Below the pieces are notes generated by a model. It saw nothing but the letters and a program-made list of their open reading frames with translations. It was not told the DNA's origin and made no database searches. A DNA stretch of 13,306 bases from Salaquimonas sp. (GTDB taxonomy: Bacteria > Pseudomonadota > Alphaproteobacteria > Rhizobiales > Rhizobiaceae): contig JAHEHW010000011.1 in the NCBI GenBank assembly GCA_024639745.1, positions 1 through 13,306 on the forward strand. The letters are read 5' to 3'. Below, in pieces: positions 1 to 6,871 of the stretch (positions are counted from its first letter, which is position 1; the number at the start of each line of letters is the position of its first letter). The position numbers and the translations under genes were made by a program.

Positions 1-211
1 CGTCTGCCTTGTCGGCTCCCGCCAGGGATGCGTCTGGCAGAGCTTCTCCGGTTTCGAGAAAATGCTGTGCGCCAGCCGGCAAGTGCTCAAAATCCAGCGT
101 ATATCCGCCGGATACCGAGGCAATAAGGTCCAGCAGCTTCATAGTGGGCGCCATGATCTCTGGCCCGATGCCGTCGCCATCGAAAACGGCAATGTTGTAA
201 CGCCTGCTCAT
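1..211 (-). CDS. Isocitrate/isopropylmalate-type dehydrogenase, N-terminal part (cut by window edge)
   Basis: The reading frame starts at an ATG at 211-209 on the minus strand and stays open to the window edge, giving about 70 residues. The N-terminus contains GDGIGPEIM (about residues 12-20), the nucleotide-binding signature of the beta-decarboxylating dehydrogenase family (isocitrate, 3-isopropylmalate, tartrate/D-malate dehydrogenases). These enzymes oxidise and decarboxylate 2-hydroxy acids using NAD(P) and a divalent metal. The following stretch, with PAGAQHFLETGEALP, fits the same family. The substrate-deciding loop and the catalytic Lys/Asp residues lie outside the window, so leuB, tartrate dehydrogenase or another member cannot be told apart. 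No leuC/leuD is visible nearby, and the neighbours (lactonase-like hydrolase, methyltransferase) do not look like leucine biosynthesis, so a catabolic role is plausible. The Shine-Dalgarno sequence is weak. Confidence 0.85.
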   Translation of the reverse strand, partial: MSRRYNIAVFDGDGIGPEIMAPTMKLLDLIASVSGGYTLDFEHLPAGAQHFLETGEALPDASLAGADKAD

Positions 212-258
212 TATTGTCTGCCCTGCCTTTGGTGGTGTCACTTTGTGCGAAGTCGCGG

Positions 259-287
259 AATCTACCCTAGTAAGGGCCTTCTGTGAA
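259..287 (-). promoter_or_regulatory. Candidate sigma70-type promoter for the dehydrogenase gene
   Basis: On the minus strand, a TTCACA hexamer (287-282) and a TAGATT hexamer (264-259) are separated by 17 bp. This would place the transcription start about 40 bp upstream of the dehydrogenase ATG. Both hexamers are imperfect, so the call rests on spacing and position only. Confidence 0.35.
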
Positions 288-299
288 AAACGCATGGTT

Positions 300-313
300 T
301 AACGTATACGTTA
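300..313. promoter_or_regulatory. Perfect 14-bp palindrome, probable operator
   Basis: The sequence TAACGTATACGTTA is identical to its own reverse complement over all 14 positions. It sits in the 219-bp region between the divergent dehydrogenase and hydrolase genes. Its centre is about 55 bp upstream of the transcription start predicted for the dehydrogenase and about 125 bp upstream of the hydrolase ATG. The GTATAC core with AT-rich flanks resembles operators of GntR-family (FadR-like) regulators, but other dimeric repressors or activators are possible. No regulator gene for it is visible beside it. Confidence 0.5.
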
Positions 314-430
314 TCTTAGCCTGAAAGGCGATTGTCTGTTTGATGGAAGGGACGAACGCCTTGCGGCAATGCATAAATCTTCCGTTTCAGGCATAATCGG
401 GATCGATTTAACGAGAAGGCAGGAGAGGAA

Positions 431-1222
431 ATGACCGAAAAGCGATGGATTGTTCATGCGTTGAAATATGCTGAAAGGAACGACCGCATCCGCTCCGACA
501 GTTTTATTTTCGATGACGATCACGCTTCCCAACACCCGATGGATTATTTCATCTGGGTGCTGCAATCCGATGACGATGTGATCGTGGTCGATACGGGCTT
601 TGACGAAGTGGAGGCTAAGCGCCGCGGTCGACCGATACTGCGAGAGCCTGCTGACGCGCTGAAGGCTATCGGTATCGATGCAGAGCGGGTGACGACGGTC
701 ATCATTACCCATCTCCACTACGACCACGCAGGAACGTTGAGCCAGTTTCCCAAGGCATTGTTCCATCTGCAGGCAGCCGAAATGGCCTATGCGACCGGAC
801 CGTGCATCTGCCAGCCAACCCTGCGCATGCCGTTTACGGCAGATCATGTCTGCGACATGGTTCGACGGGTCTATTCAGGTCGTGTGGTTTTTCACGAAGG
901 GGACGGCGAGGTCGCGCCGGGTGTAACTGTACACCGGGTTGGCGGTCATTCGCGTGGATTGCAGGCAGTCCGGGTCAAGACCGAAACCGGTTATCTCTGC
1001 CTGGCCTCGGATGCTGCGCATTATTATGAAAACTTTCTCGACCGAAAGCCGTTTCCGATCGTGGTTGACCTCGAGGACATGTTTCGCGGTTTCGATATCA
1101 TCCAGACTCTCGCATCGGCGCCGGGACTGGTCATTCCCGGTCACGACCCTTTGGTGGCCCAGCGTTTTGCAGCTGACGGTTCAAGCGGTTTCGTCTGGCG
1201 CCTTGACCTCGGGCCGATCTGA
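431..1222 (+). CDS. Metallo-beta-lactamase-fold hydrolase, N-acyl-homoserine-lactonase-like
   Basis: This 263-residue protein has the zinc-binding signature HLHYDH at residues 94-99, preceded by VVDTGF (52-57), which is typical of the first strand of the fold. Further metal-ligand candidates are His173 (GGHSRG), Asp194 (SDAAHY) and His238 (PGHDP), completing the pattern seen in the AiiA/AttM-like lactonase branch. Length is normal and there is no signal peptide, so it should be cytoplasmic. The ATG at 431 follows a clear purine-rich site (AGGAGAGGAA). A methyltransferase gene follows after 33 bp, probably in the same transcript. The family hydrolyses lactones and thioesters as well as acyl-homoserine lactones. 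Nothing here shows quorum quenching: no luxI/luxR gene is visible, and the divergent hydroxy-acid dehydrogenase makes a metabolic lactone equally likely. Fold call is strong; substrate unknown. Confidence 0.85.
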   Translation: MTEKRWIVHALKYAERNDRIRSDSFIFDDDHASQHPMDYFIWVLQSDDDVIVVDTGFDEVEAKRRGRPILREPADALKAIGIDAERVTTVIITHLHYDHAGTLSQFPKALFHLQAAEMAYATGPCICQPTLRMPFTADHVCDMVRRVYSGRVVFHEGDGEVAPGVTVHRVGGHSRGLQAVRVKTETGYLCLASDAAHYYENFLDRKPFPIVVDLEDMFRGFDIIQTLASAPGLVIPGHDPLVAQRFAADGSSGFVWRLDLGPI

Positions 1223-1255
1223 AGTGGAAACAAAAGGCGACCGGTAGCAACGACA

Positions 1256-2035
1256 ATGGCGAATTTTGATAGCCAATGGCGCAATATATCCGAAGAGCGC
1301 TTGGAGCATTTTGAGCGCATGTTCCGATGGAACGAGGCAACCGCCCACTATTACGATGGAGCAGAACTTGGCGAAGGTCTGCAAATAGCCGATTTCGGCT
1401 GCGGGCCGGGTCACCAGGCAATCGAATTCGCAAAGCGGGTAGGGCCTAAAGGTCATGTCCATGCCTTCGATATCAATGAAGCTTTTCTCAAACGCACCAT
1501 GCAAAGGGCACACGATTCCGGTCTTGAGAAACGAATATCGACCTATTTGCTGGACAGCGAGAAAATTCCCGTACCCGCTGAAACCCTCGACAGGGTGATT
1601 GTGCGCAACACACTTATCCACGTTCCCGACCCCGCGGCGAATATCGCGGAATTCCGCAGGGTGCTGAGGTCCGGCGGACTGTGTCACATGATCGAAGGTG
1701 ACAGGCGGTTGATGGCGGTTGAGCCGGTCACTCCCGAGGATTGGAGCGCCTTGATCGATGCGGCCGGTTGGGCCTGGCATCAGCCGATGATTGGCCGGAA
1801 ATTATACGGACTGGTCAGGGGCGCCGGGTTCCCCGAAGCGGAAGTGCGAGTCACGGCCGTGCCGGACACAGAAGGTCGCCTTCTGCCGATGATGCAGACA
1901 ATCGCGGATTATGCCAGGGAAGGGAGCATGGAGGAGAACCGGGTCGCCGCTTTTCTAAGCTGTTTGAACAAAGCGTTGGCGGACGGAACCTATATGGCCG
2001 TTTCGCCGCAATTCGTCGTTACTGCAAAGGCTTGA
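1256..2035 (+). CDS. Class I SAM-dependent methyltransferase
   Basis: The 259-residue product carries glycine-rich SAM motif I at residues 44-53 (ADFGCGPGHQ), followed by an acidic residue at the end of the second strand (AFDINEAF, Asp72) that would contact the ribose of SAM. A later stretch, EFRRVLRSGG (about 137-146), matches the segment before strand 5 in the UbiE/Methyltransf_11 type. No membrane segments or signal peptide are visible. The C-terminal third (about 170-259) is the substrate-recognition part and I cannot identify it. The gene starts 33 bp after the hydrolase stop with a weak ribosome site, so it probably depends on transcription, and perhaps translation, from that gene. Its 3' end is 9 bp from the end of the convergent DUF188 gene. 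The methyl acceptor is unknown; a small molecule related to the hydrolase substrate is a guess from pairing alone. Confidence 0.82.
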   Translation: MANFDSQWRNISEERLEHFERMFRWNEATAHYYDGAELGEGLQIADFGCGPGHQAIEFAKRVGPKGHVHAFDINEAFLKRTMQRAHDSGLEKRISTYLLDSEKIPVPAETLDRVIVRNTLIHVPDPAANIAEFRRVLRSGGLCHMIEGDRRLMAVEPVTPEDWSALIDAAGWAWHQPMIGRKLYGLVRGAGFPEAEVRVTAVPDTEGRLLPMMQTIADYAREGSMEENRVAAFLSCLNKALADGTYMAVSPQFVVTAKA

Positions 2036-2044
2036 GAGGTCTGT

Positions 2045-2497
2045 TCAGCGGGTGGATTTGATCCTGCGGATAATCTGTTCGAGGGCCTGTAGAAAGGTTG
2101 AGCGGTCCCTTGCCGTGAAAGACGGGTTGTTTCCCGGAATTTCTCCGGTTTCCCGAAGATGCGAGTTGAGATCGCGCATCGCCACCGCCATGCCGATCGT
2201 AGCTTCCGTAAAAGGTTTTCCGGTGGGTCCGAGCACGCGCGCGCCCTTTTTGACGCAGCGTGCCGCCAGTGGGACGTCCGCTGTCACGACGATATCGTTC
2301 TTACTGACATGGTCCACGATCCAGTTGTCCGCTTCGTCCAGTCCTTGGCTGACCACAACCCTTTCTACGAGCGGGCCGGTTTCAAGCCGCATCCAGCTGT
2401 TGGAAACGAAACGCACTTTCAATTGGTGGCGCTCCGCAACCCGGATCACTTCGTCCTTAACCGGACAGGCATCGGCATCCACGAAAATATGAGTCAT
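2045..2497 (-). CDS. yaiI: YaiI/YqxD family protein (DUF188, UPF0178)
   Basis: The 150-residue protein starts with IFVDADACPVK and contains the family landmarks VSNSW (about 31-35), DEADNWIV (about 54-61), DIVVTADVPLA and KGARVLGPTGKPF. It covers the whole family length. DUF188 belongs to the PIN/NYN-like nuclease fold, and the aspartates in DADACP and TADVPLA are the presumed metal ligands. The cellular role is not established. The gene lies 25 bp downstream of the RidA-family gene on the same strand, so they probably share a transcript. No convincing Shine-Dalgarno sequence precedes its ATG, which would fit re-initiation after the upstream gene. The family call is very secure, function poorly known. 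Confidence 0.92.
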   Translation of the reverse strand: MTHIFVDADACPVKDEVIRVAERHQLKVRFVSNSWMRLETGPLVERVVVSQGLDEADNWIVDHVSKNDIVVTADVPLAARCVKKGARVLGPTGKPFTEATIGMAVAMRDLNSHLRETGEIPGNNPSFTARDRSTFLQALEQIIRRIKSTR

Positions 2498-2522
2498 TCA
2501 TCTATCAACGGGTTCTGGAGTG

Positions 2523-2927
2523 TCATGCGCCTATCGCGGTTTCGCCGATCTTGGCGGCTTTGACGGCAATTTCAACGCGCCATTCCGGATCGGCAAGTCC
2601 GCATACCAGAAGGGTCGAACATGCCCTATGTTTGCCAAGCATCCTGTCGCGGACCTTGCGATAAAGACCGACGTCTTCATGGTTGGGGACGATGGCGAGA
2701 ACATCGACGATATCCTCTTTTGACATATTCGCGGCCTCGAGGATGGCGAAGACATTCTGCCACGCTGTCTCCATTTGGCCTTCTTCACTCCTAACCAGTG
2801 TGCCGTCCGGCTGCACACCTACCTGTCCGGAAATGTGCAGGGTACTGGCGCCGGCCGGGATTTCCATGCCCTGGCTGTAATTCGAGAAGGACGCTGGAGC
2901 CTGATCGGTCTGGATTTCGCGGTTCAT
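2523..2927 (-). CDS. RidA (YjgF/YER057c/UK114) family protein, apparently without the catalytic arginine
   Basis: The start is placed at the ATG at 2927-2925 because a GGGAG ribosome site lies 8 nt upstream. A start at 2966 would add 13 residues before the normal family beginning. The 134-residue protein shows the trimeric RidA fold: YSQGMEIPAG, HISGQVGV (31-38), TAWQNVFAILEAA (54-66) and the C-terminal VEIAVKA (118-124). In RidA enzymes an Arg near residue 105 and a Glu about 15 residues later act on reactive imine/enamine intermediates. Here the Glu119 equivalent is kept, but gapless counting places Ser104 at the Arg position (ACSTLL). That resembles Rid subfamilies (Rid4-7) without demonstrated 2-aminoacrylate deaminase activity. 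The gene is divergent from the soe operon across 412 bp and precedes the DUF188 gene. Confidence 0.88.
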   Translation of the reverse strand: MNREIQTDQAPASFSNYSQGMEIPAGASTLHISGQVGVQPDGTLVRSEEGQMETAWQNVFAILEAANMSKEDIVDVLAIVPNHEDVGLYRKVRDRMLGKHRACSTLLVCGLADPEWRVEIAVKAAKIGETAIGA

Positions 2928-3095
2928 GTAGGTTTCTCCCGGTAAAGAGTTTGATCCATCTGTCATTCAAATCGGTCCCAGTTACAAGTCCACTTAGCAT
3001 AACGTGAAGGATTATCGGAACCGCAAGGGTCAACGCAGGACCCGCGCCTGCACTAAGTCACCCTATTTCGGCTTTATTGCCTTGTTTTTCTTTCC

Positions 3096-3112
3096 AAGCC
3101 TGGTCTAGGCTT
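3096..3112. repeat. Inverted repeat upstream of soeABC, possible operator
   Basis: AAGCCT (3096-3101) and AGGCTT (3107-3112) are perfect inverted arms separated by GGTCT. The dyad lies about 230 bp upstream of the soeA start and just after a T-rich stretch (3082-3093). It could be a regulator site near the soe promoter or the first hairpin of the leader. No regulator gene is adjacent. Confidence 0.35.
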
Positions 3113-3159
3113 TCAAGTGAACTCGGGTGCTTCTCCTGCAAGCATTTCGGGTAGGCCGG

Positions 3160-3339
3160 GGTTGTGCTGAGGAAGAGGGTTCAGCCTGGTAACCGCGCGC
3201 TTCCGTATTGACCGGAAGCGCACCGCCGGCAAGGCGAAGGCAAGTGCTGCGGGAAACAGCGGAAGCGGTTTGGGACGCGTTTCGCTGTATTGGCCTGCGA
3301 CCGAATCCGGTGATCGGGCCCTATCGGGGAGGAGGACCC
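3160..3339 (+). promoter_or_regulatory. Candidate structured 5' leader RNA of soeABC
   Basis: A run of potential hairpins precedes the soeA ribosome site. One has GGTT (3160-3163) pairing with AACC (3192-3195) around GCTGA (3166-3170) and TCAGC (3182-3186). The second is a perfect 9-bp stem, GCGCTTCCG (3198-3206) with CGGAAGCGC (3214-3222), around a 7-nt loop. The third is CGCC (3225-3228) with GGCG (3234-3237). The fourth spans 3256-3288 with about 12 pairs (one G-U, one bulged G). No T-run follows, so these are not ordinary terminators. A cis-regulatory RNA is inferred; because the gene encodes a molybdopterin enzyme, a molybdenum-cofactor sensor is one option. I could not match the sequence to a known riboswitch consensus by eye. 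Confidence 0.4.
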
Positions 3340-6132
3340 ATGACCCAACCTGATATCAACCTCTCGCCCAAACCGGGCGACGAGGTCAGAAAAACGACCT
3401 GCTATATGTGCGCCTGCCGATGCGGGATAAATGTTCACATGAAGAAGGGCCAGGTCGCCTATATCGAGGGCAATCGCGACCATCCGGTCAACAAGGGGGT
3501 GCTTTGCGCTAAGGGCAGCGCCGGCATTATGCAGGTGAATGCACCCTCTAGACTGCGGGCTCCGCTCAAGCGAACCGGGTCGCGAGGCTCCGGTGAATTC
3601 GAAGAAATCTCCTGGGATGAAGCGCTTGATATAGCGGTCGGCTGGCTCAAGCCATTGAGGCAAAAAGCACCCGAGAAATTGGCTTTCTTTACCGGTCGCG
3701 ATCAAAGCCAGAGCTTCACCTCTTTCTGGGCCCAGAATTTCGGAACACCGAATTACGCTGCCCATGGCGGCTTTTGCTCGGTCAACATGGCAGCAGCGGG
3801 CATATACACCATGGGAGGCGCTTTCTGGGAATTTGGGCAACCTGACTGGGATCATACAAAGCTTTTCATGATCTTCGGCGTCGCTGAGGATCACGACAGT
3901 AACCCGATCAAGATGGGGATCGGCAAGCTCAAGGCCCGCGGCGCTAAGGTCATCGGCGTCAACCCCGTTCGAACGGGCTATAACGCTGTGGCCGATGAAT
4001 GGATCGGCATAACGCCTGGGACGGATGGCCTTTTCATTCTCTCGCTCGTTCATGAATTGCTGCGCTCCGGTCAGGTCGATTTCGACTATCTCGCGCGCTA
4101 CACGAATGCACCGGTCTTGCTTGATGAGGAAACACGCCTTTTCCAGCGGAACGAAGACGGCAAGCCGCTAGTCATCGACCGGCGGACAGGTAAGAAGACT
4201 CCATTCGACGAGAAAGGCGTGCGTCCCGATCTTACCGGCGGCAAAGGCAAGCATCTGACTGTCTTCAGACTGCTTGCGGACCGTTTCATGGCGGACGAAT
4301 ACAGCCCCGACGCTGTGGCCGGGAAAACCGGTATTGCGGCAGAACGCATCCGCAGGCTGGCCGCTGAGATTGCCCGGGTTGCATTTAAAGAACCGGTCGT
4401 TTTGCCAATCCGTTGGACGGATTTTCGCGGGGAGACTCACGATACCATGACCGGACGCCCTGTCGCATTCCATGCCATGCGCGGAATTTCTGCCCACTCG
4501 AACGGCTTTCAGACATGTCGCTCGCTTCATCTCCTCCAGATCTTGCTTGGCAGCGTGGAAACACCGGGCGGGTTCCGTTTCAAGCCGCCTTACCCCAAGC
4601 CTTCGGAGGCTCATCCCAAACCGCACTGCAAGGTTCGGCCTGGCCACCCGCTCGATGGCCCGCATCTGGGCTTTGTGCATGGTCCAGACGATCTCGCGCT
4701 TTCCGAAGACGGTTCGCCCGCCCGCATCGACAAGGCTTTTTCATGGGAAAACCCGATGTCGGCTCATGGCCTGATGCATATGGTGATTTCCAATGCTCAC
4801 GCCGGCGATCCCTACAAAATCGATACGCTGTTTTTCTACATGGCCAACATGGCGTGGAACTCCTCGATGAATACGGAGGAAGTCATTGCGATGCTGACCG
4901 ATAAGGATGAAAGCGGCGATTATGTCATTCCGCACATCATCTATTCCGATGCCTACAGTTCAGAGACGGTCGCCTATGCCGACCTGGTCTTGCCGGACAC
5001 CACCTATCTTGAGCGCCACGACTGCATAAGCCTTCTCGACCGGCCGATTTGCGAGGCCGATGCAGCCGCCGATGCAATCCGTTGGCCCGTAATCGAACCC
5101 GATCGCGATGTACGGCCTTTTCAGACGGTACTGATACAGCTTGCCAACAAGCTCGAATTGCCGGGTTTCGTGAAGGAAGATGGCGAGCCACTCTATCGCG
5201 ATTACGCCGATTACATCGTCAATCACATGCGAAAGCCCGGGATCGGACCGCTGATGGGGTTCCGTGGCAAGGGGGGTGATGATGTCGGGCGTGGCCGCCC
5301 CAATCAGGATCAGCTTGACCGTTACATCCGCAACGGAGGCTTCTTCGTCGCTCATGTCCCGGAGCAGGCCCAATATTTCAAGCCATGGAACGACGCCTAT
5401 CAGAATTGGGCGGTTGATCTCGGCCTGTTCGACGCTCCGCAACCATACCTGTTTCAACTTTACCTGGAACCACTAAGGAAGTTTCAGCGTGCTGCCGAAG
5501 GCCACGGTGAGCGACAGCCACCGGATTATCTTCGCGGGCAGATTCGTGAAAAGCTCGATCCGTTGCCGTTCTGGTATTCGCCGGTTTCGGAAGGGCTCGA
5601 AGATAATGGCTACTCGATCAGCGCGATTACACAACGCCCGATGGCAATGTACCACAGCTGGGGAAGTCAGAATGCATGGCTGCGCCAGATCCATGGTTCG
5701 AATCCGCTTTATATTCCGGTGCAGCTTTGGCAGGAGCACGGGTTCGAGCCCGGTGATTGGGCGCGTTTAACCTCGCCTCACGGTAGCATGACCGCTCCTG
5801 TGGCGCCGATGGCTGCGCTCAATTGCAACACGGTCTGGACTTGGAATGCCATCGGCAAGCGCAAAGGCGCCTGGGCGCTGTCGAGCGACGCGCCCGAGGC
5901 CAATAAAGGCTTTCTGCTCAATCACCTGATTCACGAATTATTGCCGCCTAAGGGCGATGGTCTTCGTTGGGCGAATTCCGATCCGGTGACGGGACAGGCA
6001 GCATGGTTCGATCTTAAGGTACGGATCGAGCGAATTCCGGGCGATGCGGGCCCAGATCCGGATTTCGACCCATTGGGTTCGCCTGTTGGAAAAGGGCCGG
6101 TAGAACTCGCCTGGGAGGTTGGTAATGACTGA
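3340..6132 (+). CDS. soeA: Molybdopterin oxidoreductase catalytic subunit, SoeA-like (probable sulfite dehydrogenase)
   Basis: The start is the ATG at 3340, directly after a strong GGGGAGGAGG site, giving 930 residues. Cys21, Cys24, Cys28 and Cys56 (CYMCACRCG ... GVLCAKG) would bind the N-terminal [4Fe-4S] cluster of DMSO-reductase-superfamily enzymes. Cys146 in HGGFCSVN lies where the molybdenum ligand is expected. The C-terminal domain (about 770-930) has the molydopterin-dinucleotide-binding type. The N-terminus has no twin-arginine signal, so the enzyme should stay in the cytoplasm, unlike DmsA or PsrA. With an overlapping FeS subunit and a DmsC-type anchor this fits SoeABC, which oxidises sulfite to sulfate and passes electrons to the quinone pool. 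Automatic annotation often says formate dehydrogenase. Superfamily call is certain, sulfite specificity inferred. The coding end overlaps soeB by 8 bp. Confidence 0.85.
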   Translation: MTQPDINLSPKPGDEVRKTTCYMCACRCGINVHMKKGQVAYIEGNRDHPVNKGVLCAKGSAGIMQVNAPSRLRAPLKRTGSRGSGEFEEISWDEALDIAVGWLKPLRQKAPEKLAFFTGRDQSQSFTSFWAQNFGTPNYAAHGGFCSVNMAAAGIYTMGGAFWEFGQPDWDHTKLFMIFGVAEDHDSNPIKMGIGKLKARGAKVIGVNPVRTGYNAVADEWIGITPGTDGLFILSLVHELLRSGQVDFDYLARYTNAPVLLDEETRLFQRNEDGKPLVIDRRTGKKTPFDEKGVRPDLTGGKGKHLTVFRLLADRFMADEYSPDAVAGKTGIAAERIRRLAAEIARVAFKEPVVLPIRWTDFRGETHDTMTGRPVAFHAMRGISAHSNGFQTCRSLHLLQILLGSVETPGGFRFKPPYPKPSEAHPKPHCKVRPGHPLDGPHLGFVHGPDDLALSEDGSPARIDKAFSWENPMSAHGLMHMVISNAHAGDPYKIDTLFFYMANMAWNSSMNTEEVIAMLTDKDESGDYVIPHIIYSDAYSSETVAYADLVLPDTTYLERHDCISLLDRPICEADAAADAIRWPVIEPDRDVRPFQTVLIQLANKLELPGFVKEDGEPLYRDYADYIVNHMRKPGIGPLMGFRGKGGDDVGRGRPNQDQLDRYIRNGGFFVAHVPEQAQYFKPWNDAYQNWAVDLGLFDAPQPYLFQLYLEPLRKFQRAAEGHGERQPPDYLRGQIREKLDPLPFWYSPVSEGLEDNGYSISAITQRPMAMYHSWGSQNAWLRQIHGSNPLYIPVQLWQEHGFEPGDWARLTSPHGSMTAPVAPMAALNCNTVWTWNAIGKRKGAWALSSDAPEANKGFLLNHLIHELLPPKGDGLRWANSDPVTGQAAWFDLKVRIERIPGDAGPDPDFDPLGSPVGKGPVELAWEVGND

Positions 6133-6871
6133 TCTGCCTCAAAACACCGGACAAAAGCTTGGCCTGGTCATCGATCTGGATACCTGCGTCGGCTGCCATG
6201 CCTGCGTCGTTGCCTGCAAGGGCTGGAACACGGAGAACTACGGAGCGCCACTGAGCGATCAGGATCCCTATGGCGCGGACCCGTCGGGAACCTTCCTCAA
6301 CCGGGTACACAGTTTCGAAGCCTATTTCGATGATGCGCCCGCACAGATCATTCACTTTCCGCGTTCGTGTCTCCATTGTGAAGACGCCCCCTGCGTGACC
6401 GTGTGCCCGACAGGCGCAAGTTATAAACGGGAAGAAGATGGTATCGTTCTCGTCAATGAAGCCGATTGCATGGGCTGCGGACTATGCGCCTGGGCCTGCC
6501 CCTATGGGGCTCGCGAAATGGATGCAAAAGCAGGTGTGATGAAGAAATGCACTCTTTGTGTCGATCGCATCTACAATGAAAATTTGCAGGAGGTGGACCG
6601 GGTGCCTGCCTGCGTCCGCACCTGTCCGGCGGGCGCCCGACATTTCGGAGATCTTGGAGACCCGGAAAGCGATGTCAGCAAACTGGTTTCGGAAAGAGGC
6701 GGCGTCGATTTGATGCCCGAACAGCAAACCCGACCGGTCAACAAGTATCTGCCGCCGCGCCCGAAAGACAGTAAGGCCGTGATGCACGGCGATTCTCAAC
6801 TGGAACCCGTCGCGACCGAAGCGACAGGCTTGATTGCATGGGTCGACCGCATGTTGGAGAAACTGCCGTGA
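6125..6871 (+). CDS. soeB: Four-cluster [4Fe-4S] electron-transfer subunit, SoeB/DmsB-like
   Basis: The ATG at 6125 is chosen over a TTG six bases upstream because GGGAGG (6113-6118) is correctly spaced from it and the TTG adds nothing conserved. The 248-residue protein has 16 cysteines in four groups: 21/24/27/31, 82/85/90/94, 115/118/121/125 and 142/145/163/167. This is the complete DmsB/PsrB/SoeB pattern for four [4Fe-4S] clusters, with no missing ligand. There is no signal peptide, matching the cytoplasmic catalytic subunit. It would carry electrons between the molybdenum site and the membrane anchor. It overlaps the upstream gene by 8 bp and the downstream gene by 4 bp, showing tight translational coupling of one complex. 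Family call is firm; the soe name follows from the three-gene set. Confidence 0.88.
   Translation: MTDLPQNTGQKLGLVIDLDTCVGCHACVVACKGWNTENYGAPLSDQDPYGADPSGTFLNRVHSFEAYFDDAPAQIIHFPRSCLHCEDAPCVTVCPTGASYKREEDGIVLVNEADCMGCGLCAWACPYGAREMDAKAGVMKKCTLCVDRIYNENLQEVDRVPACVRTCPAGARHFGDLGDPESDVSKLVSERGGVDLMPEQQTRPVNKYLPPRPKDSKAVMHGDSQLEPVATEATGLIAWVDRMLEKLP

Larger units (their letters stand above)
2928..3339. other. 412-bp gene-free region between ridA-like and soeA
   Basis: I see no credible coding sequence here. The frame continuous with soeA back to 3208 would have to begin on an ATT codon and looks non-coding. The ridA-proximal part (about 2930-3060) holds only short, mutually exclusive GC-rich inverted repeats (3027-3043 and 3035-3051), which could arise by chance. 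On the minus strand, TATGCT (3002-2997) could be a -10 element for the ridA-like gene, without a good -35. The soe-proximal part holds the inverted repeat and structured leader listed separately. Confidence 0.7.

Noticed and set aside
3160..3240. Partial resemblance to a thiamine pyrophosphate riboswitch (a GGGGTTGTGCTGAGG-like stretch)
   Set aside because: The second conserved TPP element is absent, spacing is wrong, and the downstream genes are not thiamine genes.
3208..3339. Upstream extension of the soeA reading frame by 44 codons
   Set aside because: It would begin on ATT, has no ribosome site and lacks family similarity; the ATG at 3340 follows a near-ideal site.
3181..4053. Long open frame on the minus strand opposite soeA
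   Set aside because: It overlaps strongly supported molybdoenzyme codons and its translation shows no recognisable domain; it is a shadow of GC-rich coding DNA.
6838..6867. ATG start for the membrane anchor
   Set aside because: The GTG at 6868 has a well-spaced GGAG, a 4-bp overlap with soeB and matches the usual beginning of the family.
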